From: Adlercreutzia wanghongyangiae
Lineage (GTDB): Bacteria > Actinomycetota > Coriobacteriia > Coriobacteriales > Eggerthellaceae
Length of the DNA: 64,000 nt
Reading direction: 5' to 3'
Assembly: GCF_035989245.1 (NCBI RefSeq)
Contig: NZ_JAYMFF010000002.1
Span: forward strand, 62,001 to 126,000
Positions 25,812 through 34,589 of this stretch are shown one piece after another. The notes beneath the pieces are model-generated. The model did no database searches and was not told the DNA's origin. It was given only the letters and a program-made list of their open reading frames with translations. Each line of letters starts with the position of its first letter. Positions within the stretch are counted from its first letter, which is position 1. Position numbers and translations under genes: made by a program.

Positions 25812-27269
25812 TTACAGAGGTGATTCGGCCGCGTGCCATGCTTCGAAGGCGTCTATCAATTCCTGACGGCCATGCACATTGCATTTGCGGTAAATGCTTT
25901 GGATGTAGCCCTTCACCGTCGACGGAGCTAAGCTGATTTCCTGTGCAATATAGGTATGCGTACGCCCCGCCACCAGCAAAGCGAAAACTTCCGATTCGCG
26001 TTTGCTGAAATCGTGGGCATCGGCAAAGCCACGCACCCATGCTTCAACCGAACGCTCTGCCGAACGGGATCCTGCCGGCGCCTCACGCTCCAAGAGAACC
26101 TTCCCGCTCGCTACATTCTGAATTCGCTTGCGCATTATGAGAACCAGTCCCATGGCAAACAGATACGCCGAAAGAAAGGCGATGAGCATCAACTGCATGG
26201 TTCCGAACTGGCTGCGAACGTACACCGATACCGAGAGGAACACCGCGAACAGGGTGCTAAAACAAAGTATGCCCCGGGAGATTCCGTACACGGCGTAGGC
26301 AGGAACCCGTTCTGCCTGGATGACCTCAACGGCATAGTACAGATAGTACATAGTCGTGAGGAAGTAAGCGGGGCTTACAAACCCATTCAGGAAAACGGCG
26401 TAGTTGGGCTCCGCAAAGGGAAGGAGCAGCAACCCCAGGGATGCCACAGCAAACACGCCCAGGTACACGTTGTCGAATGTCACCTTGCGACGAACCGCGA
26501 GCGCCAGCACACAGGCGATGAGGCCCGCGCCGGCAGCCCCCATAGGAGTAAACAGATGCTCGGCGCCTCGGGAAAACGGCACCGTCAGGGCGACCTGCCC
26601 GATAAGGCCAAACACAATACCGCAAATCACGGCGCAGAGCAGCACCGGCGCCAGCAAGATAGCAGCGCGCCCCTTGGACTGCGGCAAGGATTCTTCAGTT
26701 CTCGCGCAAGCTGCCGTCTCCTCTCTGCAAGCATATTGCAAGCAGAAGGAAGCGCCCAGGGGAAGCGCCAAGAGCACGAAAAAAGCCAACGCGTCAGGAA
26801 GCGCAACGACGAGGAAATATAAGATCGCGCCAACAGCAAGCCCCACGGGCATGCGTCGCCGCGCCTTTTCCAAGGAACCGTCGGCAAAATAGCGATCCCA
26901 TGCAAGGGAAAGACCCGCATCTCCCAGTCCGCCCAGAACGCCTCCAGCTGCGAGCATCACAGTGCGGCTATCTTCGGGCGCAAATACCGACAACCATCCC
27001 AAGGCCATGCCAGAGGCGAGCACGACCCCCGCCGGCCAACCAGGCCTCGCGTTAGGCACCGCCTGGATTCTCAGAGAGAGAAAGCCCACAACGAGAAGCG
27101 TAGTGCCGTACGTCACCATCATCGCCATATTGAGTGGGTTGTTCGCCGTCGGGCCGTTGACCACCAGACCGAAAAGCGGGTAGTCGAAGGTCGCCACCAA
27201 TCGCGTGGCCCATAGGAAGGCGTAGCCGATAAACCACGGTACGTAAGCCGATATGCGCTTGCCTTCCAC
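25812..27269 (-). CDS. membrane-bound LuxR-type regulator
   Basis: A polytopic N-terminal region (about ten to twelve hydrophobic helices, MFS-like in length) is joined to a C-terminal LuxR helix-turn-helix: DFSKRESEVFALLVAGRTHT, YIAQEISLAPSTVKGYIQSI, YRKCNVHGRQELIDAF. It probably senses a compound in the membrane and controls the adjacent FAD reductase. I prefer GTG 27269 (VEGKRISAYVPW), with GGAGGGAGCTC upstream, giving 485 residues. An ATG at 27368 would add 33 residues but AAGGGG abuts it without spacing. It is divergent from the double-HTH gene. Confidence 0.85.
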   Translation of the reverse strand: MEGKRISAYVPWFIGYAFLWATRLVATFDYPLFGLVVNGPTANNPLNMAMMVTYGTTLLVVGFLSLRIQAVPNARPGWPAGVVLASGMALGWLSVFAPEDSRTVMLAAGGVLGGLGDAGLSLAWDRYFADGSLEKARRRMPVGLAVGAILYFLVVALPDALAFFVLLALPLGASFCLQYACREETAACARTEESLPQSKGRAAILLAPVLLCAVICGIVFGLIGQVALTVPFSRGAEHLFTPMGAAGAGLIACVLALAVRRKVTFDNVYLGVFAVASLGLLLLPFAEPNYAVFLNGFVSPAYFLTTMYYLYYAVEVIQAERVPAYAVYGISRGILCFSTLFAVFLSVSVYVRSQFGTMQLMLIAFLSAYLFAMGLVLIMRKRIQNVASGKVLLEREAPAGSRSAERSVEAWVRGFADAHDFSKRESEVFALLVAGRTHTYIAQEISLAPSTVKGYIQSIYRKCNVHGRQELIDAFEAWHAAESPL

Positions 27270-27442
27270 GAGCTCCCTCCCAAAAAACGGTGACCCAATA
27301 ATAGCGCAAACGCAAACCTTCAACCCTGACCGCAAGCCCAACCATCCATTTTGGAGGGTATTTTCCATCCCCTTGGAAGCTAACGAAGCCCTGTGGAAAA
27401 CCCTAACCTGGAGACATTGGTCGCGAAAAACAGGGAGGAACC

Positions 27443-27880
27443 ATGGGGAAATGCACGGGGCTCGATCGCAAGCTTTCCAACGCAGGCGGAAACGCGATGC
27501 TCAAAGGTCGTCGCAGAGAGGTGGCCTGGCACCTCTCTCAAGGCGCGAGCTATGCGGTCGTCGCCAAGCTCCTTTACCTTTCACCGGAGACGGTGCGAGG
27601 CTATGCGCGGGAGATTTATGAAAGAGCAGGGGTGTCCTCGCGGCGCGAGTATCTTAATTTCTTCCACGCCGATACCCTCGCCTCGAACCCAACGCTTCGA
27701 GGGCTTTCTCAGCGTGAAGCGCAAGTGGCGAACTGCCTCGCAGCCGGCATGACTCGAAGCCAAACTGGCACTCACCTCGGACTGTCGAGCGAAACCGTGA
27801 AGTCCTACGCCCGTTCGATCTTCAACAAGCTCGGCGTAAGCTCGCGCGACGATCTCTACCTTCTCACCCATAGCAGCTAA
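27443..27880 (+). CDS. protein with two tandem LuxR HTH domains
   Basis: A 145-residue protein made almost entirely of two LuxR/GerE-type helix-turn-helix units. First (about 19-72): KGRRREVAWHLSQGASYAVV, LYLSPETVRGYAREIYERAG. Second (about 85-141): LSQREAQVANCLAAGMTRSQ, LGLSSETVKSYARSIFNKLG. Between them is a 12-residue linker. No sensor, receiver or membrane part exists. It could bind two half-sites as a monomer. GGGAGGAACC precedes ATG 27443. It is divergent from the membrane LuxR gene and may modulate it or the FAD reductase. The first unit is less canonical. Confidence 0.85.
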   Translation: MGKCTGLDRKLSNAGGNAMLKGRRREVAWHLSQGASYAVVAKLLYLSPETVRGYAREIYERAGVSSRREYLNFFHADTLASNPTLRGLSQREAQVANCLAAGMTRSQTGTHLGLSSETVKSYARSIFNKLGVSSRDDLYLLTHSS

Positions 27881-27969
27881 TCTCAATTCCAAGGGGCACG
27901 AGGCAACCGATGTGCACCGCCGCGAGGTTTTTCTCTTGTTGCACTTGCGCGGGACAAAGCCGACTCCCT

Positions 27970-27975
27970 TATAAT
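27970..27975 (+). promoter_or_regulatory. -10 element of the hipA-like gene
   Basis: A perfect TATAAT lies 43 bp before the GTG start. A TTGCGC at 27945 would be a -35 with a long (19 bp) spacer. Confidence 0.5.
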
Positions 27976-28017
27976 GGGGAAACATCGCGTGGGAGGACTT
28001 CGGAAGGCGGTGAGTCG

Positions 28018-29220
28018 GTGACGGTTGCCCATTACACGCTCATGAACAAGAACACGCCCGTGCTGTCGTTCGATTACGACCTGGACGACCACAAGGCCGT
28101 GCGCATTCGCGAGGTGCTCGCGCTCGAAGCGGCGCCTTTCGGCCTTACCGACCGCCACGGCGACATCTCGAAGGCCGAGCTGAACTACTGGTGGCGTCAC
28201 CGCGCCATTCCCGCTTCTCGCGCGCAGATCAAGCGTCTTCTGGAGAACCTGCAGCTAGAAAGCACGCTCGTGCTGGCCGAGAAGAGCTTCGGCCTGTCGC
28301 TTTCCGATTGCTATTGGCTGAACGACGAGAACGACCCGAAATCCTGGGACGCCATCAACTTCTTCGACAACGACTTCACCGATGACCTGGGATTTCTCAC
28401 CCTCGGCCAGGATTCGGCGGGGTCTTCCCCCGACGCGCCCGACTACCGCACGGTGAGTCTGTCCTCCCCCAACAGCACCCTGGGCGGCGATTTGCTGAAG
28501 AAGTGGAAAATCATAGGCGGCGAGCGGGTGCTGCTGAAGTCGGGCGTGGGCCTGGCGAACCAGGAGCCCTACAACGAGGTGGCCGCTACGGCGCTGCATC
28601 GTCGGCTCATGGAGCCCGGGGAGTTCGTCCCCTACACGCTGTTCGAAGATCAGCGACGCACCTACTCCGCCTGCCCGAACCTGCTGGGGCCCGACGAGGA
28701 GCTCGCGGCCGCCTGGGATGTCATCCGCAACGTGAAACAGCCGAACAACTTGTCCGACCTGAGCTTCTACGTGAAGCGCCTGGAAGATCTGGGGCTTGAT
28801 GCCGATGCCGTCATGACCTCGCTGGCCAAGATGTTCGCCGGCGACTTCGTGCTGGCCAACCGCGACCGCCACTACCGCAACTTCGGCATCATCCGCAACG
28901 TGGAGACACTCGAGGTGACGGGCATCGCGCCGGTGTTCGACTCCGGCTCGTGTCTGTGGTCGAACGCGGAGCTTCTGGAAGTTCCCGGCGACTTTTTGTA
29001 CATGGCCAAGCCCTTCAAGATGAACGGCATGAAACCGGACGCGCAGCTGCGCCTGTTCGAAGGTTACTTCGACTGGTATGACCCCGCCATGCTGGACGGC
29101 TATCCCGAGGAAGTGGCCGCTATCCTCGCGAAGAACCCCAACATCCCCGAGCGCCGCATCGCCACCATCGTCGATGCCGTGCGCAAGAAGATAGAGCTGC
29201 TCGATCGCATCGCACGGTAG
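28018..29220 (+). CDS. HipA-like kinase domain protein
   Basis: A 400-residue protein with a HipA C-terminal kinase core: LLKSGVGLANQEPYNEVAAT (ATP/Glu region), FAGDFVLANRDRHYRNFGII (catalytic loop, Asp 283 and Asn 288), and a metal-binding VFDSGSCLW. HipA kinases phosphorylate proteins, classically glutamyl-tRNA synthetase. No HipB antitoxin lies next to it, so it is more likely one of the stand-alone HipA-domain proteins. The start is GTG 28018 (VTVAHYTLM), with a GGAAGGCGG stretch upstream. A TATAAT box lies at 27970. The alcohol dehydrogenase follows 11 bp later. Confidence 0.83.
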   Translation: MTVAHYTLMNKNTPVLSFDYDLDDHKAVRIREVLALEAAPFGLTDRHGDISKAELNYWWRHRAIPASRAQIKRLLENLQLESTLVLAEKSFGLSLSDCYWLNDENDPKSWDAINFFDNDFTDDLGFLTLGQDSAGSSPDAPDYRTVSLSSPNSTLGGDLLKKWKIIGGERVLLKSGVGLANQEPYNEVAATALHRRLMEPGEFVPYTLFEDQRRTYSACPNLLGPDEELAAAWDVIRNVKQPNNLSDLSFYVKRLEDLGLDADAVMTSLAKMFAGDFVLANRDRHYRNFGIIRNVETLEVTGIAPVFDSGSCLWSNAELLEVPGDFLYMAKPFKMNGMKPDAQLRLFEGYFDWYDPAMLDGYPEEVAAILAKNPNIPERRIATIVDAVRKKIELLDRIAR

Positions 29221-29231
29221 AAAGGACTTCC

Positions 29232-30404
29232 ATGGAAAACTTCGAATTCGTCTCCCCCACCCACTTCGTGTTCGGCCGCGGTGCGGAAGAGCAGGTCGGC
29301 GCCAAGCTGGCCGAGGCCGGCGCCAAGCGCGTGCTCGTGCACTTCGGCGGCGAGAGCGCGCGTCGTTCGGGCCTCATCGACCGCGTGGGCGCCTCGCTGG
29401 ACGCGGCGGGCATCGAGCACATCGAGCTGGGCGGCGTGCGTCCCAACCCCGAGATCACGCTGGTGCGCGAGGGCGTGCAGCTGTGCAAGGAGGGCGACGT
29501 GGACTGGATCCTCGCCGTGGGCGGCGGATCGGTCATCGACTCGGCGAAGGCCATTGCTAACGGCGCCTGTGTCGATTGCGACGTGTGGGAGCTCTTCGAA
29601 ACCAAAGCGCTCGATCACGACGTGCTGCCCATCGCCGTGGTGCTCACCATTCCGGCCGCCGGTTCCGAGGCCTCCAAGAACACCGTAGTCTCCAACGACG
29701 AGCTGGGCCGCAAGACCGGCTACGCCAACAACGCCCAGCGCCCGAAGTTCGCCTTCATGAACCCCGAGCTCACCTTCACCCTGCCGCCCTTCCAAACGGC
29801 TGCGGGCCTCACCGACATGTACTGCCACCTGCTCGAGCGCTTCTTCGACGATGTGGGCGCCGTGCCCGTGACCGACAACCTGAACCTGTCGCTCATGAAC
29901 ACCATCCGCGCCGAGGCGCCCCGCGTGCTGGCCGACCCCGACAACTACGACGCCCGCGCCAACATCATGTGGACCGGCATGCTCTGCCACCAGGGACTCG
30001 CCGGCGTGGGCCGTCACGAGGACTGGGCCACCCACGGGCTGGAACACGAGCTGTCGGCCCTGGACCCGGCCATCACCCACGGCGCGGGCCTGGCCGTCAT
30101 GTTCCCTGCCTGGATGGAATACGTGTACGGCGAGAACCCCGCCCGCTTCGCCTTCTACGGCCAGGCAGTGTTCGGCCTCACCCCCACCGGCGACGTGGAG
30201 GCCGACGCGCTTTCCGCCATCGACGAGACGCGCGCCTTCTTCGCGAGCCTGGGGATGCCCACCACGCTCGCCGAGCTGGGCGTTGATGCGGCCGACATCC
30301 CGAAGATGCTGCCCACGCTCGCCCAGAACAAGGGCGTCCCCTTCGGCAGCTTCAAAAGGCTCACCTTGGAAGACGCCGCGGAAATCTACAAGCTGGCGCT
30401 GTAG
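29232..30404 (+). CDS. iron-containing alcohol dehydrogenase (butanol dehydrogenase type)
   Basis: A 390-residue Fe-ADH of the YqhD/BdhA type. It starts MENFEFVSPTHFVFGRGAEE, with the cofactor motif LAVGGGSVIDSAKAIA. Metal ligands lie in FQTAAGLTDMYCHLLE and the His-rich DWATHGLEHELSALDPAITH with GAGLAVMFP. It reduces aldehydes (or oxidises alcohols) with NAD(P)H. AAAGGACTTCC precedes ATG 29232, and the gene follows the HipA-like gene by 11 bp, so the two may be cotranscribed. A strong terminator follows. Confidence 0.93.
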   Translation: MENFEFVSPTHFVFGRGAEEQVGAKLAEAGAKRVLVHFGGESARRSGLIDRVGASLDAAGIEHIELGGVRPNPEITLVREGVQLCKEGDVDWILAVGGGSVIDSAKAIANGACVDCDVWELFETKALDHDVLPIAVVLTIPAAGSEASKNTVVSNDELGRKTGYANNAQRPKFAFMNPELTFTLPPFQTAAGLTDMYCHLLERFFDDVGAVPVTDNLNLSLMNTIRAEAPRVLADPDNYDARANIMWTGMLCHQGLAGVGRHEDWATHGLEHELSALDPAITHGAGLAVMFPAWMEYVYGENPARFAFYGQAVFGLTPTGDVEADALSAIDETRAFFASLGMPTTLAELGVDAADIPKMLPTLAQNKGVPFGSFKRLTLEDAAEIYKLAL

Positions 30405-30444
30405 GGCAGCGAGCAGCATAGGGGTTGGGCAGTGCACGTTCTCT

Positions 30445-30476
30445 CGGTCTCGGATTTTCATCCGAGACCGTTTTGT
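30445..30476 (+). terminator. Rho-independent terminator
   Basis: A perfect 10-bp stem CGGTCTCGGA/TCCGAGACCG, loop TTTTCA, then TTTT, downstream of the alcohol dehydrogenase. Confidence 0.9.
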
Positions 30477-30508
30477 CGTCCGAACCCGTTTTTCTGTGGC
30501 GAAAATCA

Positions 30509-30634
30509 CGTTTGTTAGCATGCAAAGATGGCACGGCGCAACGCATGGGGCGCACCTCACTAGGAAATGCCTGGTGGCGCCATGTCGTGCAACGCCGAGA
30601 CCGGCTATAGGCATACCCGTAGTGCTAACAAACG
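30509..30634. repeat. 12-bp inverted repeat with about 100-nt structured loop
   Basis: CGTTTGTTAGCA (30509-30520) pairs perfectly with 30623-30634. The loop holds further complementary segments (GGCACGG..., CATGG/CCATG). The arm and its left flank (GAAAATCACGTTTGTTAGC) resemble the arm of the element at 3765. Confidence 0.65.
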
Positions 30635-30653
30635 CAATGTGTTGGCGGAAATT

Positions 30654-30688
30654 CCGCCCCTACTCCGTAACGGAGCAGGGGCGGTTTG
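30654..30688 (+). terminator. terminator or attenuator hairpin
   Basis: CCGCCCCT and AGGGGCGG enclose CTCCG/CGGAG (3-nt loop), then TTTGCTT. It lies 115 bp before the DUF488 gene. A smaller palindrome GGCGGAA/TTCCGCC overlaps its left side. Confidence 0.6.
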
Positions 30689-30801
30689 CTTACAGGCCGC
30701 AAAACAGAGGAGGGGGCGAAAACGGGCACCCCATAATGGACGTCGCACGACCTTCCATGGATCGATCGTGCTGCCATGCACCCATCCAAGGAGGTATTCC
30801 T

Positions 30802-31167
30802 ATGGAAATCGTCATCAAGCGCGTGTACGAACCCTACGAGGAAAGCGACGGCTACCGGGTGCTCGTCGATAGGCTCTGGCCGCGCGGACTCACCAAGGAG
30901 CGCGTGCACTACGACGAGTGGGCGAAGTTCCTGGCGCCCTCCACCGAGCTGCGCAAGGCCTTCGGCCACGACCCCGCCCACTGGGACCTGTTCCAGCAGA
31001 AGTACGTGGCCGAGCTGAACGCGAACCCCGAGGCGCTGGCCTTCGCGAAGAAGATCGCGAGCCCCACGCTGGCGGCCTACCCGCGCGTCACGCTGCTGTA
31101 CGCCGCCCGCAACGAGAAGGAGAACGAGGCCGTCGTGCTCGCCCAGTGGCTTCCCCAGCACGAGTAG
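30802..31167 (+). CDS. DUF488 family protein
   Basis: A 121-residue member of the DUF488 (COG3189) family: MEIVIKRVYEPYEESDGYRV, VDRLWPRGLTKERV, WAKFLAPSTELRKAFGHDP and VTLLYAARNEKENEAVVLAQ are all family hallmarks. The biochemical role is not established and links to heavy-metal or stress response are only suggestive. AAGGAGG lies ideally before ATG 30802. The gene is single, bounded by hairpins on both sides. Confidence 0.92.
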   Translation: MEIVIKRVYEPYEESDGYRVLVDRLWPRGLTKERVHYDEWAKFLAPSTELRKAFGHDPAHWDLFQQKYVAELNANPEALAFAKKIASPTLAAYPRVTLLYAARNEKENEAVVLAQWLPQHE

Positions 31168-31201
31168 AGAACAGGCAATCCCCCCCGTATTGAGCAGAGT
31201 A

Positions 31202-31321
31202 GGTCGAGAGCGGCCCGGGGTGTCCCGCGCGCAGGTGCGAAAGCGTTCGGAACAGTCCAGTGGACAGTTCCGCCGAGCGAGCCATTGCTTGAGCACGGGA
31301 CACCCCGGGCCGCTCTCGACC
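31202..31321. repeat. perfect 26-bp inverted repeat with 68-nt loop
   Basis: 31202-31227 pairs with 31296-31321 at all 26 positions. Inside the loop is a smaller imperfect palindrome, GGAAC-A-GTCCA-G-TGGAC-A-GTTCC. It lies between the convergent DUF488 and uracil/xanthine permease genes. It may act as a two-way terminator, though no T run adjoins it. Confidence 0.85.
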
Positions 31322-31383
31322 GGACAGACGCCTTAATCCAAGATGGGCAGGGCGCGTGCGGGCGATTGGGGCGAGCTGACAGC

Positions 31384-32790
31384 CTAGTCCGCGATAGGCA
31401 GATTCGTCACTTCCGCTTCCAAAGGCAGCGGCACGTCGTCAGCCTCGGCTTCAGCGGCCAGGCCGCCGTCCCACGCCTCTTCCTTACCCGGCAGCACAAT
31501 GTTCAGCACAATGCCCACGATAGAGCCCACGGCCAGGCCCGACAGCGCGATGGTCACGCCGCCCACCTCGAAGGTGATGGCGCCGGCCGCGCTGTAGGCG
31601 ATGCCGAGCGACAGCACCAGGATGAGTGCCGTGATAAGCACGTTGCGGCTCATCATGAAGTCCACGTGGTTCTCCACCAGATTGCGAATTCCCACCGCCG
31701 AGATCATGCCATACAGCACCAGCGACACGCCGCCGATAACACAGGCCGGCATGCAGGAGATGACCGCTGCGAACTTCGGGCAGAACGAGAACAGAATGGC
31801 GAAGCAGGCCGCGATGCGCACCACGCGCGGGTCGAAGACGCGGGTCAGCGCCAGCACGCCGGTGTTCTCGCCGTAGGTGGTGTTGGCCGGCGCGCCGAAG
31901 AGCGACGCTAGCATAGTAGCCAAGCCGTCACCGAGCAGCGTGCGGTGCAGACCCGGCTCGGCGATGAAGTTGCGGTTGCAGGTGGAGCTGATGGCCGACA
32001 TATCGCCGATGTGCTCGATGATGGTGGCAAAGGCCAGCGGCATGATGGTAATGATGGCGGTAATAGCCAGGCCGGCGTCGAATTGCGGGCCGAACAGCGC
32101 GAACACCGTGTTGTCCCAGAGCACCGGCAGGCCCACCCACGAGGCCTCGGCCACAGGCGTGAAGTCCACGAGCCCCGCCACGGCGGCCACCACGTAGGAG
32201 CCGATGACGCCGAACAGGATGGGGATGATGCGGATCATGCCGCGGCCCCAGATGTTGCTGATGACGATGATGGCGATGGCCACGAGCGCCACCGGCCAGT
32301 TAGTCTCGCAGTTCGCGATGGCCGACGAGGCCAGGATGAGCCCGATGCAGATAACGATGGGGCCGGTGACCACGGGCGGGAAGAAGCGCATGATGCGCCG
32401 CGGCCCGAACACCTTGAACAGCGCCGAGATGACGAGGTACAGAAGGCCCGCGCAGGCAACGCCCAAGCACGCGTAGGGCAGAAGATGCGCCTCGCCGTTG
32501 GGGGCTATGGCCGCGTACCCGGCAATGAACGCAAAGGACGAGCCGAGGAACGCCGGCACCTTCCCCTTCGAGAGGAAGTGGAACAGCAGGGTGCCGAGAC
32601 CGGCGAACAAAAGGGTTGCCGAAACCGACAACCCTGTGAGCGTAGGCACGAGAATGGTGGCACCGAACATGGCGAACATGTGCTGGATGCCGAAGACGGT
32701 CATCTTCGGGGCGCCGAGCTTTCGGGCATCGTAGACGGCATCGGGGGCATCGGCGGCGCCCATGGTGGGCACGGTTTTGGTATCGCTCAC
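31384..32790 (-). CDS. uracil/xanthine permease (NCS2 family)
   Basis: A 468-residue, about 14-helix nucleobase:proton symporter. Family features: KMTVFGIQHMFAMFGATILV near the N-terminus, FLGSSFAFIAGY, RFFPPVVTGPIVICIGL, the acidic MPLAFATIIEHIGDMSAISS helix, LFGAPANTTYGENTGVLALT, and a C-terminal acidic tail. UraA-like substrates are uracil or, for close relatives, xanthine/uric acid. GTG 32790 (VSDTKTVPTMG) is chosen because GAGAGG precedes it. The frame extends to 32871 without support. It is convergent with DUF488. Confidence 0.9.
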   Translation of the reverse strand: MSDTKTVPTMGAADAPDAVYDARKLGAPKMTVFGIQHMFAMFGATILVPTLTGLSVSATLLFAGLGTLLFHFLSKGKVPAFLGSSFAFIAGYAAIAPNGEAHLLPYACLGVACAGLLYLVISALFKVFGPRRIMRFFPPVVTGPIVICIGLILASSAIANCETNWPVALVAIAIIVISNIWGRGMIRIIPILFGVIGSYVVAAVAGLVDFTPVAEASWVGLPVLWDNTVFALFGPQFDAGLAITAIITIMPLAFATIIEHIGDMSAISSTCNRNFIAEPGLHRTLLGDGLATMLASLFGAPANTTYGENTGVLALTRVFDPRVVRIAACFAILFSFCPKFAAVISCMPACVIGGVSLVLYGMISAVGIRNLVENHVDFMMSRNVLITALILVLSLGIAYSAAGAITFEVGGVTIALSGLAVGSIVGIVLNIVLPGKEEAWDGGLAAEAEADDVPLPLEAEVTNLPIAD

Positions 32791-33014
32791 GGAAAACCTC
32801 TCATCGTTGCGGCGGACAGATGGCCGCCCGCAAGCCCGCGCTCCGTTCGAGCTGCCGCGCGCGCCGCGCATCAGCCCGAATGCGGCCGCCCTGCGAGCCG
32901 ACCTCGCCTATTATGGCACGGCCCCCGCCGCCATCCCGTTTCGCCTCCGCGAGGGGCCGAAACGCCCCGCAAGCTGCTGAGCATCCGCACAAAACGGACT
33001 CGCTCCCGCGAATG

Positions 33015-33145
33015 GGGAAGAAAATGACGGTTTTCGTAGTCCGACCGCAGCTCACCAGACTTCCTGCCGGACGTTTCCCCAGGTGAGGCTTTCTCCGCTC
33101 ACGCTGCATCGCCGACAGCACTACGAAAACCGTCATTTTCTTCCC
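33015..33145. repeat. perfect 26-bp inverted repeat with 79-nt loop
   Basis: 33015-33040 pairs with 33120-33145 at all positions. The loop contains CTCACC/GGTGAG. It lies between the VanZ-RDD stop (33158) and the permease start (32790). GAAAATGACGG...CGTAGTC in the arm aligns with GAAAACGACGG...CGTAGTC in the 11428 element. The rest of the 32791-33157 gap shows no gene. Confidence 0.85.
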
Positions 33146-33157
33146 AAAAAAGCCGTC

Positions 33158-34180
33158 TTAGGGAATCAGGTCGTAGGGCATCTCCCTTTTCACCAGGTAG
33201 AAGATGAGCAGCAGCGGAATGAGCCACGGCCATACCCACAGAGCCACCACCAGCGTGGCACTGCGAGCAATGTAGAACAGCACGCGACACCAAAACGTGC
33301 GCGGATGCGTCTCGAAGGTCATGCGCACGAAGGAGCCGCCTGGCGTAGACCCGTCGCGGAGCCACGGGATGACAAGCTCCACGAGAACGAGGGCCGCAAG
33401 GCCGCAAAAGCCCATCACCGCCTCGGACGTCTGAGCTGCCGTGAGCCCCGGCAGCTGCAGGGCCGCCGCGTCCGTCGCTTCCAGCCCGAGCGCCACCACC
33501 CCGTAGGGCACCACCGTGGCGAATCCCACGATCATGAGGTCGATCCACAGGGCCACGCAGCGACGCACAAAGCCCGGACGATCGGTGGGCTCGGCATCGG
33601 CCAGCTGGCCCGGCGGCGCCACGCGGGCCAGCAGCCACGTGCAAAGCCAGCCGAGCGCCGCACCCAGGGTATTGGCGATGGCGTCGTCCACATCGCAGCA
33701 GCGGTAGGCGTACGGGTACAGCCCAAAGAATCCCGTGAACTGGGCCGATTCGATGAGCACGGACGTGGCGCACCCCAGCAGCACCGCCGGCAGAAGGCTC
33801 CAGCGCAGCAGACGGCCCGCAATAAACCCTAGGGGCACAAAAAACACCAGGTTGAACAGCAGCTGGAACACCGCTTTCAGACCGTCCTTCTGGATATCGC
33901 CCACAAAAGCCAGCGGGTTGAAATTTGCCGGCACACCGTACGTGATACCCAAACCCGTATCGCCCGACGGCAATGGGTACAGCGTGAAACACCCAAGCCC
34001 CAGCACATACAGCACTGCCAAATACGTGCCCACAAACGACCCGAAGCGTAGCCGGCCGTCGCGATGGTACAGGTAGGCCAAAATAGGCAGCGTCAGCAAG
34101 AGCGAAACGAGCGGCCACAAGATGAGTGCCGCTGCGAAGTTATCGCTATAGCTTCCCAAAAAACGCTTAATGGCTCCCAC
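33158..34180 (-). CDS. VanZ-like/RDD family membrane protein
   Basis: A 340-residue membrane protein with two fused modules. N-terminal half: VanZ-like domain (FTLYPLPSGDTGLGITYGVP, LLFNLVFFVPLGFIAGRLL, TSVLIESAQFTGFFGLYPYA with YRCCDVDDAIANTLGAALG). C-terminal half: RDD domain (RPGFVRRCVALWIDLMIVGF). VanZ-like proteins are linked to low-level teicoplanin resistance in some bacteria, and RDD proteins to ion exchange or membrane roles. Neither function is proven here. The start is GTG 34180, five bases after AAAGGAG. An inverted repeat follows its stop. Confidence 0.88.
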   Translation of the reverse strand: MGAIKRFLGSYSDNFAAALILWPLVSLLLTLPILAYLYHRDGRLRFGSFVGTYLAVLYVLGLGCFTLYPLPSGDTGLGITYGVPANFNPLAFVGDIQKDGLKAVFQLLFNLVFFVPLGFIAGRLLRWSLLPAVLLGCATSVLIESAQFTGFFGLYPYAYRCCDVDDAIANTLGAALGWLCTWLLARVAPPGQLADAEPTDRPGFVRRCVALWIDLMIVGFATVVPYGVVALGLEATDAAALQLPGLTAAQTSEAVMGFCGLAALVLVELVIPWLRDGSTPGGSFVRMTFETHPRTFWCRVLFYIARSATLVVALWVWPWLIPLLLIFYLVKREMPYDLIP

Positions 34181-34353
34181 AGCCGCTCCTTTCCTCTTTC
34201 AGCGCCCAGCATAACGGGGCCGCGAGCGCGGCGCAGCAAAGGTGACAGCATGGTAAGGGAAGTGATTGGAGGCCGTAAGGCACCCCGCCGTGTACAAAAT
34301 TACGCTCGTGATGCAAGGGACGCCCCTTGAGACCGCTTGGTCACGGCTACGAA

Positions 34354-34448
34354 CCGCTTTTCTTCGGCTGTGATGCAATTGGCGGAGCGATAGCGACCAT
34401 CATCGCGCGAAATCTTCGATCAGGTGCATCATAGTCGAAGAAAAGCGG
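34354..34448. repeat. 24-bp inverted repeat whose mismatches are G-U pairs on the plus strand
   Basis: 34354-34377 and 34425-34448 pair at 22 of 24 positions. Both mismatches are G opposite T when read as plus-strand RNA. GTGATGCA-type octamers also occur near 34311 (direct) and 34490 (inverted), giving nested arms. It lies in the divergent gap 34181-34589 between VanZ-RDD and the LOG gene. No gene is seen in that gap. Confidence 0.65.
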
Positions 34449-34589
34449 CAATTTCCCTAGAGGAGTTCCGCAAAAACCATCGCCCGTGCATCACAACCGC
34501 ACTTTTGGCGACGTTTGCCCGCCTTCGAGGGTCGTGCTATGCTGAGTTCTTTCTCCGACCAGCTGAAACACACCAACGAGGAGAACCAT

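Noticed and set aside
28018..29220. HipA as part of a HipBA toxin-antitoxin pair
   Set aside because: No HipB-like XRE gene is adjacent. The upstream gene is a double LuxR HTH protein and the downstream gene an alcohol dehydrogenase.
3765..33145. Inverted repeats as classical MITEs
   Set aside because: The elements lack matching target-site duplications and most have different arm sequences, so simple transposon ends are not supported.
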